In this document: piece by piece, positions 37,669-46,870 of the stretch
How the letters are laid out: the number at the start of each line of letters is the position of its first letter
How positions within the stretch are numbered: position 1 is the stretch's first letter
DNA from: an uncultured bacterium
GTDB taxonomy: Bacteria > Bacteroidota > Bacteroidia > Sphingobacteriales > Sphingobacteriaceae
Reading direction: 5' to 3'
Length of the DNA: 64,000 nucleotides
NCBI GenBank assembly: GCA_903828245.1
Contig: CAIKLP010000037.1
Location: 36,211-100,210, forward strand
Program-made: the position numbers and the translations under genes
Notes under the pieces: model-generated
Seen by the model: the letters and a program-made list of their open reading frames with translations, nothing else
Databases searched by the model: none
Told to the model about the DNA's origin: nothing

Positions 37669-40600
37669 TTAGTCTTCTGCCTCTTCCTGCTGTGGAATTT
37701 CGAAAGTTGCATCTTCAAAATTGTGCTTTACAAAATTACACCAATTGCAATCTTTCTTACCACAACCGGTATTAAACTCTTGATTCATAATTTTACCATA
37801 AACAGTTTCAATTTGTTTAGTTACCATGGCTACATCTGCAGGGAGAATCATAATTTTTGATTTTGTATAAACTTCTTTCACGGGTTCTACAAAATCAAAC
37901 TCGGTACTGATTACGTTCCAATCGTTTACTTTATAATTATCAATTAAAATTTTATAAAAAACTGCTTGCCTCCAATAGTCTCCACCGTTAGGATCTTTCT
38001 CTGTCGGGCCTTCCATTTTCTTTTTCGCATTTTCGTAAGAGCCCGTTTTATAATCCACCACATTCACATCTCTTCCAAAAAATTCTAATTTGTCAATCAT
38101 TCCTTTAATGGGAATACCATTTACTTCTACATGATCAATCTTTTTTTCTAAAGCCACTATTTTATGCCAATGATTAATGTATCTCTTATAATAGGCCGGA
38201 ATAATCGTGTGGCCATATTCTGTTCTGCGTTCAAATTGTTCTTTGGTAAAGGCTTCTCTATTCTTTAGCATATACCAGTCAAAGTCGCTAATTAACTGGC
38301 TTTGATCAGGAAATTGGTCGCTATCTTGAAGTGGTCTAAAGTATTTTTCTAAGGCCCAATGTATGGCAGAACCAAAGGTCATGGTTTCATTTTTACCGTT
38401 CGGTACTTGCACTAAATTCTGAAAATAATATTTGAGTGGACAACTTAAATAATTATTTAAATGCGTTACACTCAAACTATAATTGGCTAATCTACTTTTT
38501 ACCCATTCGTGGTCAATGGCAGAAGTGCTAACGGGTGCATCTTCATTATTAAAGTTTAAAGAAAAGAAATCTACGAGCTCATTTGCGGCTACCGTTTTAT
38601 TTTGTTCTTTAATATTTGCGCTACTAATAATTTCACTCACAAACAAACTGCGTTCAATCGGTTTGTTTTTTAGGTCTTGCGAAACATAAGAAATTTGTAA
38701 ATGTGCTTTTGCTCGGGTAATGGCTACATAAAACAAACGTCTTAATTCTTCTTGCTTTTCGCCCTCTGTAGCGCTCTGAAATAAGGTATCTGGAATCTTG
38801 TAACTGTTACTTCTACCGCGTTTGCCTTCCCAAACACCTTTGTTGGCGCCCATTAAAAAAACATATTCAAACTCTAATCCTTTAGAACCATGGCAGGTTA
38901 AAAAGTTTACGCCATTTTCGTTGAATAATATTTTATTGAGTTCTAAAGACAAATCATTTTCTTTTAACAAATCAATTTTTTCGATAAAATCCTTTAAACC
39001 TAAAGATGGATTTTTTCGAGATTCTTCTTTTAAGAAATTAAACAAAGAAGACAACACTTGCATATACCAAGTTTTTTCGTTTGATTTTAATATGTAGGCT
39101 AATATTCCTCCTCTTGTAATTATTTTTTCGAATAAATTTTGTAAAGTAATATTCACAGACTCTTTAATATAATATTCTAAATCTGCACTCAGCGTTTTCA
39201 TCGCAGCAGTCGAAGCCGGCTCAAACATATCGGATTGCTTGGTGTTCAGCTCATTTAGTAATCTTCTAACGGCGGTCTTATCTTTTCTATTTTGATAATT
39301 ATGTTGATTGGCTGCTACTGTTATTTTTGCAATATCGATGGGATTAATGGCAAAAAAATCGTAATGTAATATTTGAAATAAAATTTCTTCGCCACTATAA
39401 GGAATGTCTGTTTCTAAGGCGATGTAGCGAAGAATATTTAATATTTTTTGCGCAAAAGGAATCGTTAAAATATTCACTTTCTTTTTGGTCGTAACCGGAA
39501 TGTTTTTTTCTTGAAAAAATCGCGCTAATTCTTCACCCGCTTGATGTTCTTTGTAAATAATGGCAATTTCTTTGGGTGCTATCTTTTGCTCAAAAATTAA
39601 TTGCGCCACTTGATCGGTAATATCGGCAAATTCGGCAATGGGATTTTCGTATTCAATAATGGCTGGTTCAATATTTAGGTCTTTATAATCTTTATGACTG
39701 GCAATTAATTCTTTGCTTAGGCCGGGCATTTGGATACGCTCTTTATTGATGCCTATGAGGTTTTTAGCAAGATCTAAGATGTTTTGCGTAGAACGGTAAT
39801 TGTTCTCTAGCATAATGGTTGCCAGTGTTTGCGGATACCATTTAGTGTAATTGATTAAGTTCTCCACGCTAGCCCCTTGAAACCTAAAAATAGATTGGTC
39901 GTCGTCGCCTACGACAAATACATTGGGCTCCTCCCAGTAATTAACCAACAAGCGAATCAATTCATTTTGCGATCCACTGGTATCTTGAAACTCATCAATT
40001 AAAAAATAATGAAAGCGCTCTTGGTAATTCAACAAGAAGTTTTCGTCTGTTTGAAAAGCTTGTAATATCCAAGTAATCATGTCGTCAAAATCATAACGGG
40101 CCGCTTGTTTCATGAGCTCGCTATAATTATTAAACTCTGCGGCAGCGGCTTTTAATAATTCAATTTTATCTACCTCGTCTTGAAATGCAGGTTTAAAATC
40201 GCCTTTTTTATTTTCTTTGCGGTTACTTTGGTAGCGAAACTTTTTATGGTATTCCGAATCTTCTTCTGCATTTTTAATATCTTCCAAATAGGCATTGGCT
40301 TTTTCTTGAATTAATTGCGCAGACCAATTTTCTTTTTTCATAATAGAAAAAAGTTCCATGAGTCGCTTAATTTCGAAGTAAACATCGCCTCTGTAGCGCT
40401 TTAAAGGATTGCCTGCTTTGAGGTTATGAATCAGTTTTCTGAATAAATCAATTTTCTCTAAATCAGAAATGGCTTCTAAATTTAATTTACCAAACCGCGT
40501 TAAATTTTCTTGAATAATATCATTACAAAAAGAATGGAAGGTGTGAATATTTACGCGGTAGGCATCCGGACCAATAAATTCGAATAATCTTTTGCGCATG

Positions 40601-40833
40601 GCAATGGCGCCTGCATCGGTATAGGTTAAGCATAAAATATTATGGGCTTGCGTATCGGTGTTTAATAAAATGGTACCAATGCGTGCAGCTAAGATTTGTG
40701 TTTTTCCTGTTCCCGGACCAGCGATTACTAAAACAGGCCCATCAATTTGTTCTACCGCTTTTTTTTGCGATGGATTTAAATCGGCTAATGCTTTTAAAAA
40801 TTGCTCGTTGTGTTTAATGGTTTCTTTATTCAT
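37669..40833 (-). CDS. UvrD/Rep-type helicase fused to a RecB-like nuclease
   Basis: 1054 residues. The superfamily 1A helicase part (about 1-760) shows Walker A GPGTGKTQILA, DEFQDTSGSQ, GDDDQSIFRFQGA, TCHGSKGLEF and RRLFYVAITRAKAH. The C-terminal PD-(D/E)xK nuclease (about 790-1050) shows GMIDKLEFF and VVDYKTGSY. C798 (LSCPLKYYF) with C1024, C1029 and C1032 (GCGKKDCNWC) could hold an Fe-S cluster as in AddB/Cas4-type nucleases, though their spacing differs. The architecture resembles AddA/RecB, so end resection in recombination is likely. No partner subunit gene is adjacent. Confidence 0.88.
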   Translation of the reverse strand: MNKETIKHNEQFLKALADLNPSQKKAVEQIDGPVLVIAGPGTGKTQILAARIGTILLNTDTQAHNILCLTYTDAGAIAMRKRLFEFIGPDAYRVNIHTFHSFCNDIIQENLTRFGKLNLEAISDLEKIDLFRKLIHNLKAGNPLKRYRGDVYFEIKRLMELFSIMKKENWSAQLIQEKANAYLEDIKNAEEDSEYHKKFRYQSNRKENKKGDFKPAFQDEVDKIELLKAAAAEFNNYSELMKQAARYDFDDMITWILQAFQTDENFLLNYQERFHYFLIDEFQDTSGSQNELIRLLVNYWEEPNVFVVGDDDQSIFRFQGASVENLINYTKWYPQTLATIMLENNYRSTQNILDLAKNLIGINKERIQMPGLSKELIASHKDYKDLNIEPAIIEYENPIAEFADITDQVAQLIFEQKIAPKEIAIIYKEHQAGEELARFFQEKNIPVTTKKKVNILTIPFAQKILNILRYIALETDIPYSGEEILFQILHYDFFAINPIDIAKITVAANQHNYQNRKDKTAVRRLLNELNTKQSDMFEPASTAAMKTLSADLEYYIKESVNITLQNLFEKIITRGGILAYILKSNEKTWYMQVLSSLFNFLKEESRKNPSLGLKDFIEKIDLLKENDLSLELNKILFNENGVNFLTCHGSKGLEFEYVFLMGANKGVWEGKRGRSNSYKIPDTLFQSATEGEKQEELRRLFYVAITRAKAHLQISYVSQDLKNKPIERSLFVSEIISSANIKEQNKTVAANELVDFFSLNFNNEDAPVSTSAIDHEWVKSRLANYSLSVTHLNNYLSCPLKYYFQNLVQVPNGKNETMTFGSAIHWALEKYFRPLQDSDQFPDQSQLISDFDWYMLKNREAFTKEQFERRTEYGHTIIPAYYKRYINHWHKIVALEKKIDHVEVNGIPIKGMIDKLEFFGRDVNVVDYKTGSYENAKKKMEGPTEKDPNGGDYWRQAVFYKILIDNYKVNDWNVISTEFDFVEPVKEVYTKSKIMILPADVAMVTKQIETVYGKIMNQEFNTGCGKKDCNWCNFVKHNFEDATFEIPQQEEAED

Positions 40834-40924
40834 GATGCGCTTGCTGCTATGGTATTAATATAATGATAAATTCAAATTTAACAAAGCGCTTTGTCAATTT
40901 AGGTCGAAACAAAAAAAGGCATAA

Positions 40925-40952
40925 AAAAAGTCCTACCGAAGCAGGACTTTTT
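40925..40952 (-). terminator. Rho-independent terminator of nrdJ
   Basis: On the minus strand AAAAAGTCCT pairs across a C-TTCG-G tetraloop with AGGACTTTTT, followed by more T. One G-U pair in the stem is stable only in minus-strand RNA, which supports that direction. It lies 36 bases past the nrdJ stop codon. Confidence 0.9.
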
Positions 40953-40987
40953 AGCAATCAATATAACGGATATTGAAGGTAATTTTA

Positions 40988-43900
40988 TTAACTACAGCCT
41001 CCTTGGGTACCGCAGTTTAAGCATTTGTAACAAGTTGCAGAACGAACCATAATGTGTCCGCAGCTACCACATGCAGGCGCATCCGATTGTACACCGCCAG
41101 AAATATCAAAAGCTGGTTTAGCGTTTGCGTATTCTGTATTGCTTACTTCTGCTTTAGGAGCTGGTGCTACAGTTTTAGGTGCCATTTGATTACTTGCATC
41201 TGGATTTACATCTTCATCAATTAATTGTGGGTTACCAATCACTGCATTTTGTTCGGTGATTACATGCACTAAATCTGTTCTGTTTAAGTATTCATAACCT
41301 AACAAACGGAAGATGTAATCGATGATCGAAGTTGCACTCTTGATGTTTGCATGTCCTGCAACCATACCAGATGGTTCAAAACGAGTGAAAGTAAATTTAT
41401 CAACGAACTCTTCTAAAGGCACGCCGTATTGTAAACCTACCGAAATAGCGATAGCGAAACAGTTCATTAATGAACGGAAGGTTGCGCCTTCTTTGTGCAT
41501 ATCGATAAAGATTTCTCCCAATGTTCCATCTTCGTATTCACCGGTACGTACATAAATGGTTTGGCCACCAACGGCTGCTTTTTGTGTAAAGCCTTGGCGT
41601 TTACCTGGCATGCTCTTCTTCTCAACTACACTTGATAATTGGCGTTTGAATGAAGTATCTTTAGAACGCTCTAGGATTGCTCTAGCAGCTTCTAATACTT
41701 GCTCTGGTGTAAGATCGCTTAGTCTAACATTTGCAGCTTCGCCTAGCACTTCTTCAACCGTTTCTAATTTATCGTCTGAAGATGCTTTAGTAGATAATGG
41801 TTGAGATAATTTACAACCATCTCTGTAAAGTGCATTTGCTTTTAAGCCTAATTCCCAACTTAATTGGTAGCAATCTTTCATTTCTTCAACAGATGCCTCG
41901 TTTGGCAAGTTGATCGTTTTTGAAATCGCACCCGATAAGAATGGTTGTGCAGCAGCCATCATTTTAATGTGACCATGTGCATGGATGTATCTTTCGCCAA
42001 TTGATCCGCAACGATTTGCACAATCAAATATTGGATAGTGTTCTTCTTTTAAATATGGTGCACCTTCAATGGTCATGGTTCCACAAACAAAAGTGTTTGC
42101 TTCTGCAATTTGATTTTTAGAAAATCCTAAGGCTTGTAATAAATTAAAGTTTGGAGAATTGTATTGCTCTGGTTTAAATCCTAATCGCTTGATACAATCT
42201 TCGCCTAATGCCCAAATGTTAAATCCAAAACTAATTTCGAATGCCGAAACCATTCCTTTATCAACTCTTTCTAAATCGTCTTGCGTAAATCCTTTAGCAG
42301 CTAATGAATCAAAGTTAATGTGCGGTGCACCTTTGATAGTTGCATAACCTTTTGCATAGTTTACAATAGTTTCAATTTGATGCTCGTCGTAACCTAAGTT
42401 TCTTAAAGCAGCAGGAACTGCCAAGTTGATGATTTTGAAATAACCACCACCCGATAATTTTTTAAATTTCACTAATGCGAAATCTGGCTCGATACCGGTA
42501 GTATCGCAATCCATTACTAAACCAATTGTTCCTGTTGGAGCAATTACAGTTGTTTGTGCATTGCGGTAACCATGTTTCTCGCCTAATTCTACTGCTTTAT
42601 CCCAAGCATTACATGCTGCAGATAATAAATAATCTGGGCAATATTTTGGATCAATTCCAATTGGCGCAATTTCTAAACCTTCGTATGCATCTGCTGTATT
42701 GTATGCTGCATAACGGTGATTACGCATGACACGCATCATGTGGTTTTTATTTTCTTGGTATTTGCTGAAAGTGCCTAATTCTCTAGCCATCTCTGCTGAA
42801 GTTGCGTAAGCAACACCGGTCATGATCGCTGTAATTGCACCACCAATTGCACGGCCTTTATCGCTATCGTAAGGAATACCCGCAACCATTAACATAGAAC
42901 CTAAGTTGGCATAACCTAAACCTAATGTTCTGTAGTCGTATGATAATTGTGCTACTTCTTTTGAAGGGAACTGCGCCATCAATACAGAAATCTCTAACAC
43001 CATGGTCCAGATTCTGCAAATATGTTCGAATCCTTTTACATCAAACTCTAAGGTTTTTTCGTTGAAGAAATGACGAAGATTTACTGATGCTAAGTTACAT
43101 GCAGTATTATCTAAGAACATGTATTCAGAACATGGGTTAGACGCATTGATGCGACCACCTTCTGGACAAGTATGCCATTCGTTAATAGTGGTATCGTATT
43201 GTACACCTGGATCTGCACAAGCCCAAGCAGCAAATGCAATATCGTTCCATAATTTTTCTGAAGGAATTGATCCAATTGGCTTACCAGTGGTACGCGCAAT
43301 TAAATCCCAGTTGGTGCCTTCTTTTAAAGCATGGAAAAAGGTATTTGGAATACGAATAGAGTTGTTAGAGTTTTGGCCAGCTACTGTACGGTAAGCTTCT
43401 CCTTCGTAATCTGAAGAATAACCCGCGGCAATTAAAGCGGCAACTTTTTTCTCTTCTTCTACTTTCCAGTTTACAAAACTTTCAATTTCTGGATGGTCTA
43501 AGTCTAAGCAAACCATTTTAGCTGCACGACGTGTGGTACCACCCGATTTAATTGCACCCGCTGCGCGGTCGCCAATTTTTAAGAAAGATAATAATCCAGA
43601 AGAGTGACCTCCGCCAGATAATTTTTCGCTCTCGCCTCTAATTTTAGAGAAGTTGGTTCCTACACCCGAGCCATATTTAAAAATTCTTGCTTCGCGAACC
43701 CATAAGTCCATGATACCGCCTTCGTTTACCAAGTCATCATCAACTGATAAAATAAAACAAGCATGTGGCTGCGGTCTTTCGTAAGCAGAAGTTGATTTAC
43801 TTAATTTTTCTGTTTTAGGATCTACGTAGTAGTGACCTTGTGGTTTACCAGTAATTTGGTAAGAGCTATGTAAGCCAGTATTGAACCATTGTGGCGAGTT

Positions 43901-44299
43901 TGGTGCCGCTAATTGTCCAACAATGGTATAAACTAATTCATCGTAAAAAACTTGTGCATCGTCGTTGGTTGCAAAATAACCATAACGTTTACCCCAATCC
44001 ATCCAGCAATTTGCCATACGGTGTGCCACTTGTTTGATAGATCTTTCACCCCCTAAAGAACCATCTGCTTGAGGCACGCCAGCTTTACGGAAATATTTTT
44101 GAGCTAAAATATCCGTTGCTACTTGTGACCATGTGTTTGGTACTTCTACATCGTTCATTTCAAATACGGCATCACCTGCAGGATTTCTAATAACGGATGT
44201 TCTTTTTTCGTAGGTAAATAAATCGTAAGCAGTTTGGCCTTTTTTTGTGAAAAATCTGTCGATTTTCATTCCTTTTCCTGTTGTCTCTTTTTTGCTCAT
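40988..44299 (-). CDS. nrdJ: Class II (adenosylcobalamin-dependent) ribonucleotide reductase
   Basis: A 1103-residue monomeric-type reductase that makes deoxyribonucleotides using vitamin B12 and no oxygen-dependent subunit. Seen: [37 protein letters not shown], the active-site stretch [33 protein letters not shown] and a C-terminal region CGSCGH...[13 protein letters not shown] with several CxxC pairs, which can serve thiol exchange or bind Zn. No N-terminal ATP-cone is visible. The gene has a strong consensus promoter, with a nested inverted repeat upstream of it and after pyk. The cell must import or make B12 for it. Confidence 0.95.
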   Translation of the reverse strand: MSKKETTGKGMKIDRFFTKKGQTAYDLFTYEKRTSVIRNPAGDAVFEMNDVEVPNTWSQVATDILAQKYFRKAGVPQADGSLGGERSIKQVAHRMANCWMDWGKRYGYFATNDDAQVFYDELVYTIVGQLAAPNSPQWFNTGLHSSYQITGKPQGHYYVDPKTEKLSKSTSAYERPQPHACFILSVDDDLVNEGGIMDLWVREARIFKYGSGVGTNFSKIRGESEKLSGGGHSSGLLSFLKIGDRAAGAIKSGGTTRRAAKMVCLDLDHPEIESFVNWKVEEEKKVAALIAAGYSSDYEGEAYRTVAGQNSNNSIRIPNTFFHALKEGTNWDLIARTTGKPIGSIPSEKLWNDIAFAAWACADPGVQYDTTINEWHTCPEGGRINASNPCSEYMFLDNTACNLASVNLRHFFNEKTLEFDVKGFEHICRIWTMVLEISVLMAQFPSKEVAQLSYDYRTLGLGYANLGSMLMVAGIPYDSDKGRAIGGAITAIMTGVAYATSAEMARELGTFSKYQENKNHMMRVMRNHRYAAYNTADAYEGLEIAPIGIDPKYCPDYLLSAACNAWDKAVELGEKHGYRNAQTTVIAPTGTIGLVMDCDTTGIEPDFALVKFKKLSGGGYFKIINLAVPAALRNLGYDEHQIETIVNYAKGYATIKGAPHINFDSLAAKGFTQDDLERVDKGMVSAFEISFGFNIWALGEDCIKRLGFKPEQYNSPNFNLLQALGFSKNQIAEANTFVCGTMTIEGAPYLKEEHYPIFDCANRCGSIGERYIHAHGHIKMMAAAQPFLSGAISKTINLPNEASVEEMKDCYQLSWELGLKANALYRDGCKLSQPLSTKASSDDKLETVEEVLGEAANVRLSDLTPEQVLEAARAILERSKDTSFKRQLSSVVEKKSMPGKRQGFTQKAAVGGQTIYVRTGEYEDGTLGEIFIDMHKEGATFRSLMNCFAIAISVGLQYGVPLEEFVDKFTFTRFEPSGMVAGHANIKSATSIIDYIFRLLGYEYLNRTDLVHVITEQNAVIGNPQLIDEDVNPDASNQMAPKTVAPAPKAEVSNTEYANAKPAFDISGGVQSDAPACGSCGHIMVRSATCYKCLNCGTQGGCS

Positions 44300-44356
44300 T
44301 GGGGTGTTTGATTAAAAATTAAAAAATTGATTAAAAAAAATTTGGGGGTTTTTCAT

Positions 44357-44387
44357 CAAATTTAAACTTTAGTATAGCTGCTGTCAA
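44357..44387 (-). promoter_or_regulatory. Consensus promoter of nrdJ
   Basis: On the minus strand TTTTTG, 20 bases, TAAATTTG: exact in both elements and spacing, among the best promoter matches in the window. The expected start near 44350 leaves a leader of about 50 bases before the ATG at 44299. Confidence 0.72.
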
Positions 44388-44394
44388 AAATGAG

Positions 44395-44481
44395 TTTTCC
44401 ACACCGCATCGAATAAAACAGCCCCTAATAAACAAAGTGCATATAAATAGCTGTTTATTAGGGGCTAATGTGTGTGGAAAA
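44395..44481. repeat. Nested inverted repeat with DnaA-box-like outer arms upstream of nrdJ
   Basis: Outer arms TTTTCCACAC (44395-44404) and GTGTGGAAAA (44472-44481). Inside them is a perfect 15-bp inverted repeat AGCCCCTAATAAACA (44420-44434) and its complement (44452-44466) around a 17-base centre. The outer arms contain TTTTCCACA, which fits the DnaA-box consensus TTWTNCACA, in opposite orientations. It sits just upstream of the nrdJ -33 element. The inner stem followed by GTTTTATT on the minus strand could also act as a second pyk terminator. Confidence 0.7.
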
Positions 44482-44487
44482 GAATAA

Positions 44488-44510
44488 AAATTGTGGTAAA
44501 AACCACCAAA
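44488..44510 (-). terminator. Short hairpin terminator after pyk
   Basis: On the minus strand GTGGT pairs with ACCAC around a TTTT loop, followed by AATTTTTATT. It is 22 bases past the pyk stop codon. The stem is short, so termination may be partial. Confidence 0.55.
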
Positions 44511-44527
44511 TTTTGTAATTTTTCTAA

Positions 44528-45958
44528 CTACTTGATAACGCTTACTTTAATCGTATTGGTCCGTCCACTTCTTCCAATTGGCGTGCTAGCAGTATTCACA
44601 ATTACCTGTCCTTTTTTAACCAATTTGGTTTTTTTCAGTATGCCGTTTACATCTAAAATAGTTTGATCGGTACTGACAAATTTATCGTAGAAATAACCCC
44701 TTACTCCCCAAACTAAACTCAGGGTACATAATAACGATTGATTGGTTGTAAAAATAAGGGTTAAAGCTTTGGGTCGGTGACTAGAAATTTTAAAGGCAGT
44801 ATAACCCGAATGCGTCATGGATGCAATACCTACCGCATCGTTTTGTTGTGCAATGATACAAGCGGTATAGCAAACCGTATCCGATAAAAAAGTCGGAGAA
44901 CTTTTTGCCGGGCTGTGCATTTGCTCATAAGGGTAACTGGTACTTTCTACTTTATTGATAATTTGTTGCATCGCGGCAATTACTTCTACAGGATAAGCGC
45001 CAACCGAGGTTTCGCCACTTAACATCACTGCATCGGCACCATCTAACACAGAGTTCGCTACATCGTTTACTTCTGCTCGTGTTGGTCTGGCATTGGTAAT
45101 CATACTTTCCATCATTTGGGTAGCAATAATTACTGGCTTAGCTTGTTCCATGCATTTTTTAGCAATCATTTTTTGAATGATTGGCAAATCTTCCATTGGA
45201 CATTCCACCCCTAGGTCACCTCTGGCAACCATCACCCCATCGGTTGCGGCAATAATCGCATCAATATTTTTTAAGGCTTCGGGTTTTTCAATTTTAGCAA
45301 TTACCCTCGAAGTGCTTCCGCGTTTTTTAATGATTTCTTTTAATTCGATAATGTCTTTGGTTTCTCTTACAAAAGATAATCCGATCCACTCGATGTTGTG
45401 TTTTAAAATAAAGTCTAAATCTTTTAAGTCTTTGGGTGTTAAACTTGGAATAGATACTTTGGTATCGGGTAAATTAACTCCTTTGTTGGAAGATAAAATG
45501 CCACCATAAATCACCTTCACTTTAACCGCATCTCTTTTATTGGATTCAATTACTTTGAATTGTAATTTACCATCATCTAATAAAATGGTTTCGCCAGCTT
45601 TTACATCTTTAGGGAATGCTTGGTAAGAAATATAAAGCTTCTCTCCATTGCCTATGCAGGCTTTGGTGGTCATTGTTAAAATTTGATTTTTCTTTAAAAG
45701 CACGCCATTATTTTCCATTTCGCCAACCCTAATTTTTGGGCCTTGTAAATCGGCAAGTATTCCAACGTGTGTTTTATGTTTTTTATTGATCTCTCGAATG
45801 GTTTGAATTAACTTTAATAGATCTTCGTGTTTACCATGAGAAAAATTAATTCTGCAGATATCCATTCCCGCTTTGATCATTTTCAATAAAACTTCTTTCG
45901 AAGAAGAAGCTGGGCCTAATGTTGCAACAATTTTTGTTCTATTGTGGTAATTTTTCAT
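44528..45958 (-). CDS. pyk: Pyruvate kinase
   Basis: A 476-residue glycolytic enzyme that makes pyruvate and ATP from phosphoenolpyruvate and ADP. Seen: TKIVATLGPASSS, CRINFSHG, GILADLQGPKIRVGE, the catalytic and metal block RVIAKIEKPEALKNID and MVARGDLGVECP, and GAYPVEVIAAMQQI in the C domain. The length is standard. It lies between the IPExxxVDY gene (upstream, same strand) and nrdJ. Its product feeds the pyruvate dehydrogenase encoded in the same window. Confidence 0.97.
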   Translation of the reverse strand: MKNYHNRTKIVATLGPASSSKEVLLKMIKAGMDICRINFSHGKHEDLLKLIQTIREINKKHKTHVGILADLQGPKIRVGEMENNGVLLKKNQILTMTTKACIGNGEKLYISYQAFPKDVKAGETILLDDGKLQFKVIESNKRDAVKVKVIYGGILSSNKGVNLPDTKVSIPSLTPKDLKDLDFILKHNIEWIGLSFVRETKDIIELKEIIKKRGSTSRVIAKIEKPEALKNIDAIIAATDGVMVARGDLGVECPMEDLPIIQKMIAKKCMEQAKPVIIATQMMESMITNARPTRAEVNDVANSVLDGADAVMLSGETSVGAYPVEVIAAMQQIINKVESTSYPYEQMHSPAKSSPTFLSDTVCYTACIIAQQNDAVGIASMTHSGYTAFKISSHRPKALTLIFTTNQSLLCTLSLVWGVRGYFYDKFVSTDQTILDVNGILKKTKLVKKGQVIVNTASTPIGRSGRTNTIKVSVIK

Positions 45959-46044
45959 GAGATATTGGATTCAAATATGGGTTGAATGTACAGCTAATTA
46001 TTTTTCAAAATTAACTTTTTTATTTGAAAGTGTAAAAAGTACAC

Positions 46045-46467
46045 TTAGAATATTAAAAAGTTGTCCTTTGATTTTAAGGAATTAGGGTCAATCGCATAGG
46101 CTGTTTGAATAATTTCTATTTGATTCAACGCTTTGATAAAGTCTTTTTCATCTTGTTTGTTCATTTCTAGAGAACAAAGAAGAAAAAAGTCTATTTCTTT
46201 AATTTCGGGCGCAAGAAAACCACCAGTGGAATTATTGGGTAATATATATAGTTCGCCCTCTAAATCTTCTATTTTATGTTTAAAAGAGGCAATTTCAAAT
46301 CGTTCGCCTTGGTCGTTAAAAATGGGCAAATCTTTTTCTTCTCGAATAAAATGCAGGCCTAAATACTTATTAATAAACCAACAAAGTCGATAATCTCGAC
46401 AAGCAGCCGCAATGCCAATAAGGCCAAAGTCGTACTCGGGTTCTATTCTTAAGATTTTTTTGCTCAA
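46045..46467 (-). CDS. IPExxxVDY family protein
   Basis: A 140-residue protein of a Bacteroidota-specific family of unknown function. Family landmarks are YDFGLIGIAAACRDYRLCWFINKYLGL near the N-terminus, LYILPNNSTGGFLAPEIKEIDFFLL (here APEIKEIDF in place of IPExxxVDY) and a Lys/Asn-rich end. There is no ATG at the N-terminus. A TTG at 46467 giving MSKKILRIEPEYDF fits the family start; the reading frame stays open to a TTG at 46518, which would add 17 residues. It is divergent from acpP, the usual genomic neighbour. Confidence 0.8.
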   Translation of the reverse strand: MSKKILRIEPEYDFGLIGIAAACRDYRLCWFINKYLGLHFIREEKDLPIFNDQGERFEIASFKHKIEDLEGELYILPNNSTGGFLAPEIKEIDFFLLCSLEMNKQDEKDFIKALNQIEIIQTAYAIDPNSLKSKDNFLIF

Positions 46468-46562
46468 CTTATTGCGTTTTAATTTGTCTAAAATATAAAA
46501 AAACCATACTATTGACAAAATAAACGCTTAAAATAGACCTTAAATCAAGGAAAAAATAAAAG

Positions 46563-46594
46563 TTTGATTATTTGTTATAATATTTTTTTCTTTG
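46563..46594 (+). promoter_or_regulatory. Predicted promoter of acpP-fabF
   Basis: TTTG, 20 bases, TTTCTTTG (one mismatch in the -7 element). Transcription would start near 46600, giving a leader of about 28 bases before the acpP ATG. Confidence 0.5.
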
Positions 46595-46627
46595 CACTAA
46601 ATTAGTAAAACCTTAAAAATTAAAATT

Positions 46628-46864
46628 ATGTCAGATATTGCATCAAGAGTAAAGGCAATTATTGTAGAAAAATTAGGTGTTGATGAGAGTGAAGTTACAC
46701 CAGAAGCAAGTTTTACAAACGACTTAGGTGCCGATTCATTGGACACTGTAGAGTTAATCATGGAATTCGAAAAAGAATTTAACGTTGCTATTCCAGACGA
46801 ACAAGCGGAAACGATCGGTACAGTTGGTCAAGCAGTTTCTTACTTAGAAAAAAACGTTAAGTAA
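46628..46864 (+). CDS. acpP: Acyl carrier protein
   Basis: A 78-residue acidic four-helix protein. The phosphopantetheine attachment Ser37 lies in [16 protein letters not shown], the canonical motif. It carries growing acyl chains for fatty acid and lipid synthesis. It is followed 6 bases later by fabF, then rnc, a gene order widely kept in bacteria. Confidence 0.98.
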   Translation: MSDIASRVKAIIVEKLGVDESEVTPEASFTNDLGADSLDTVELIMEFEKEFNVAIPDEQAETIGTVGQAVSYLEKNVK

Positions 46865-46870
46865 ATCTTA

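Noticed and set aside
44395..44481. A chromosomal replication origin, because of the DnaA-box-like arms
   Set aside because: Only two box matches, no dnaA, dnaN or gyrase gene nearby, and no AT-rich unwinding repeats. A local regulatory or terminator element is more likely.
44300..44527. Cobalamin riboswitch before the B12-dependent nrdJ
   Set aside because: No B12-box-like sequence was seen, and the structured part lies upstream of the predicted promoter, so it would not be in the nrdJ leader.
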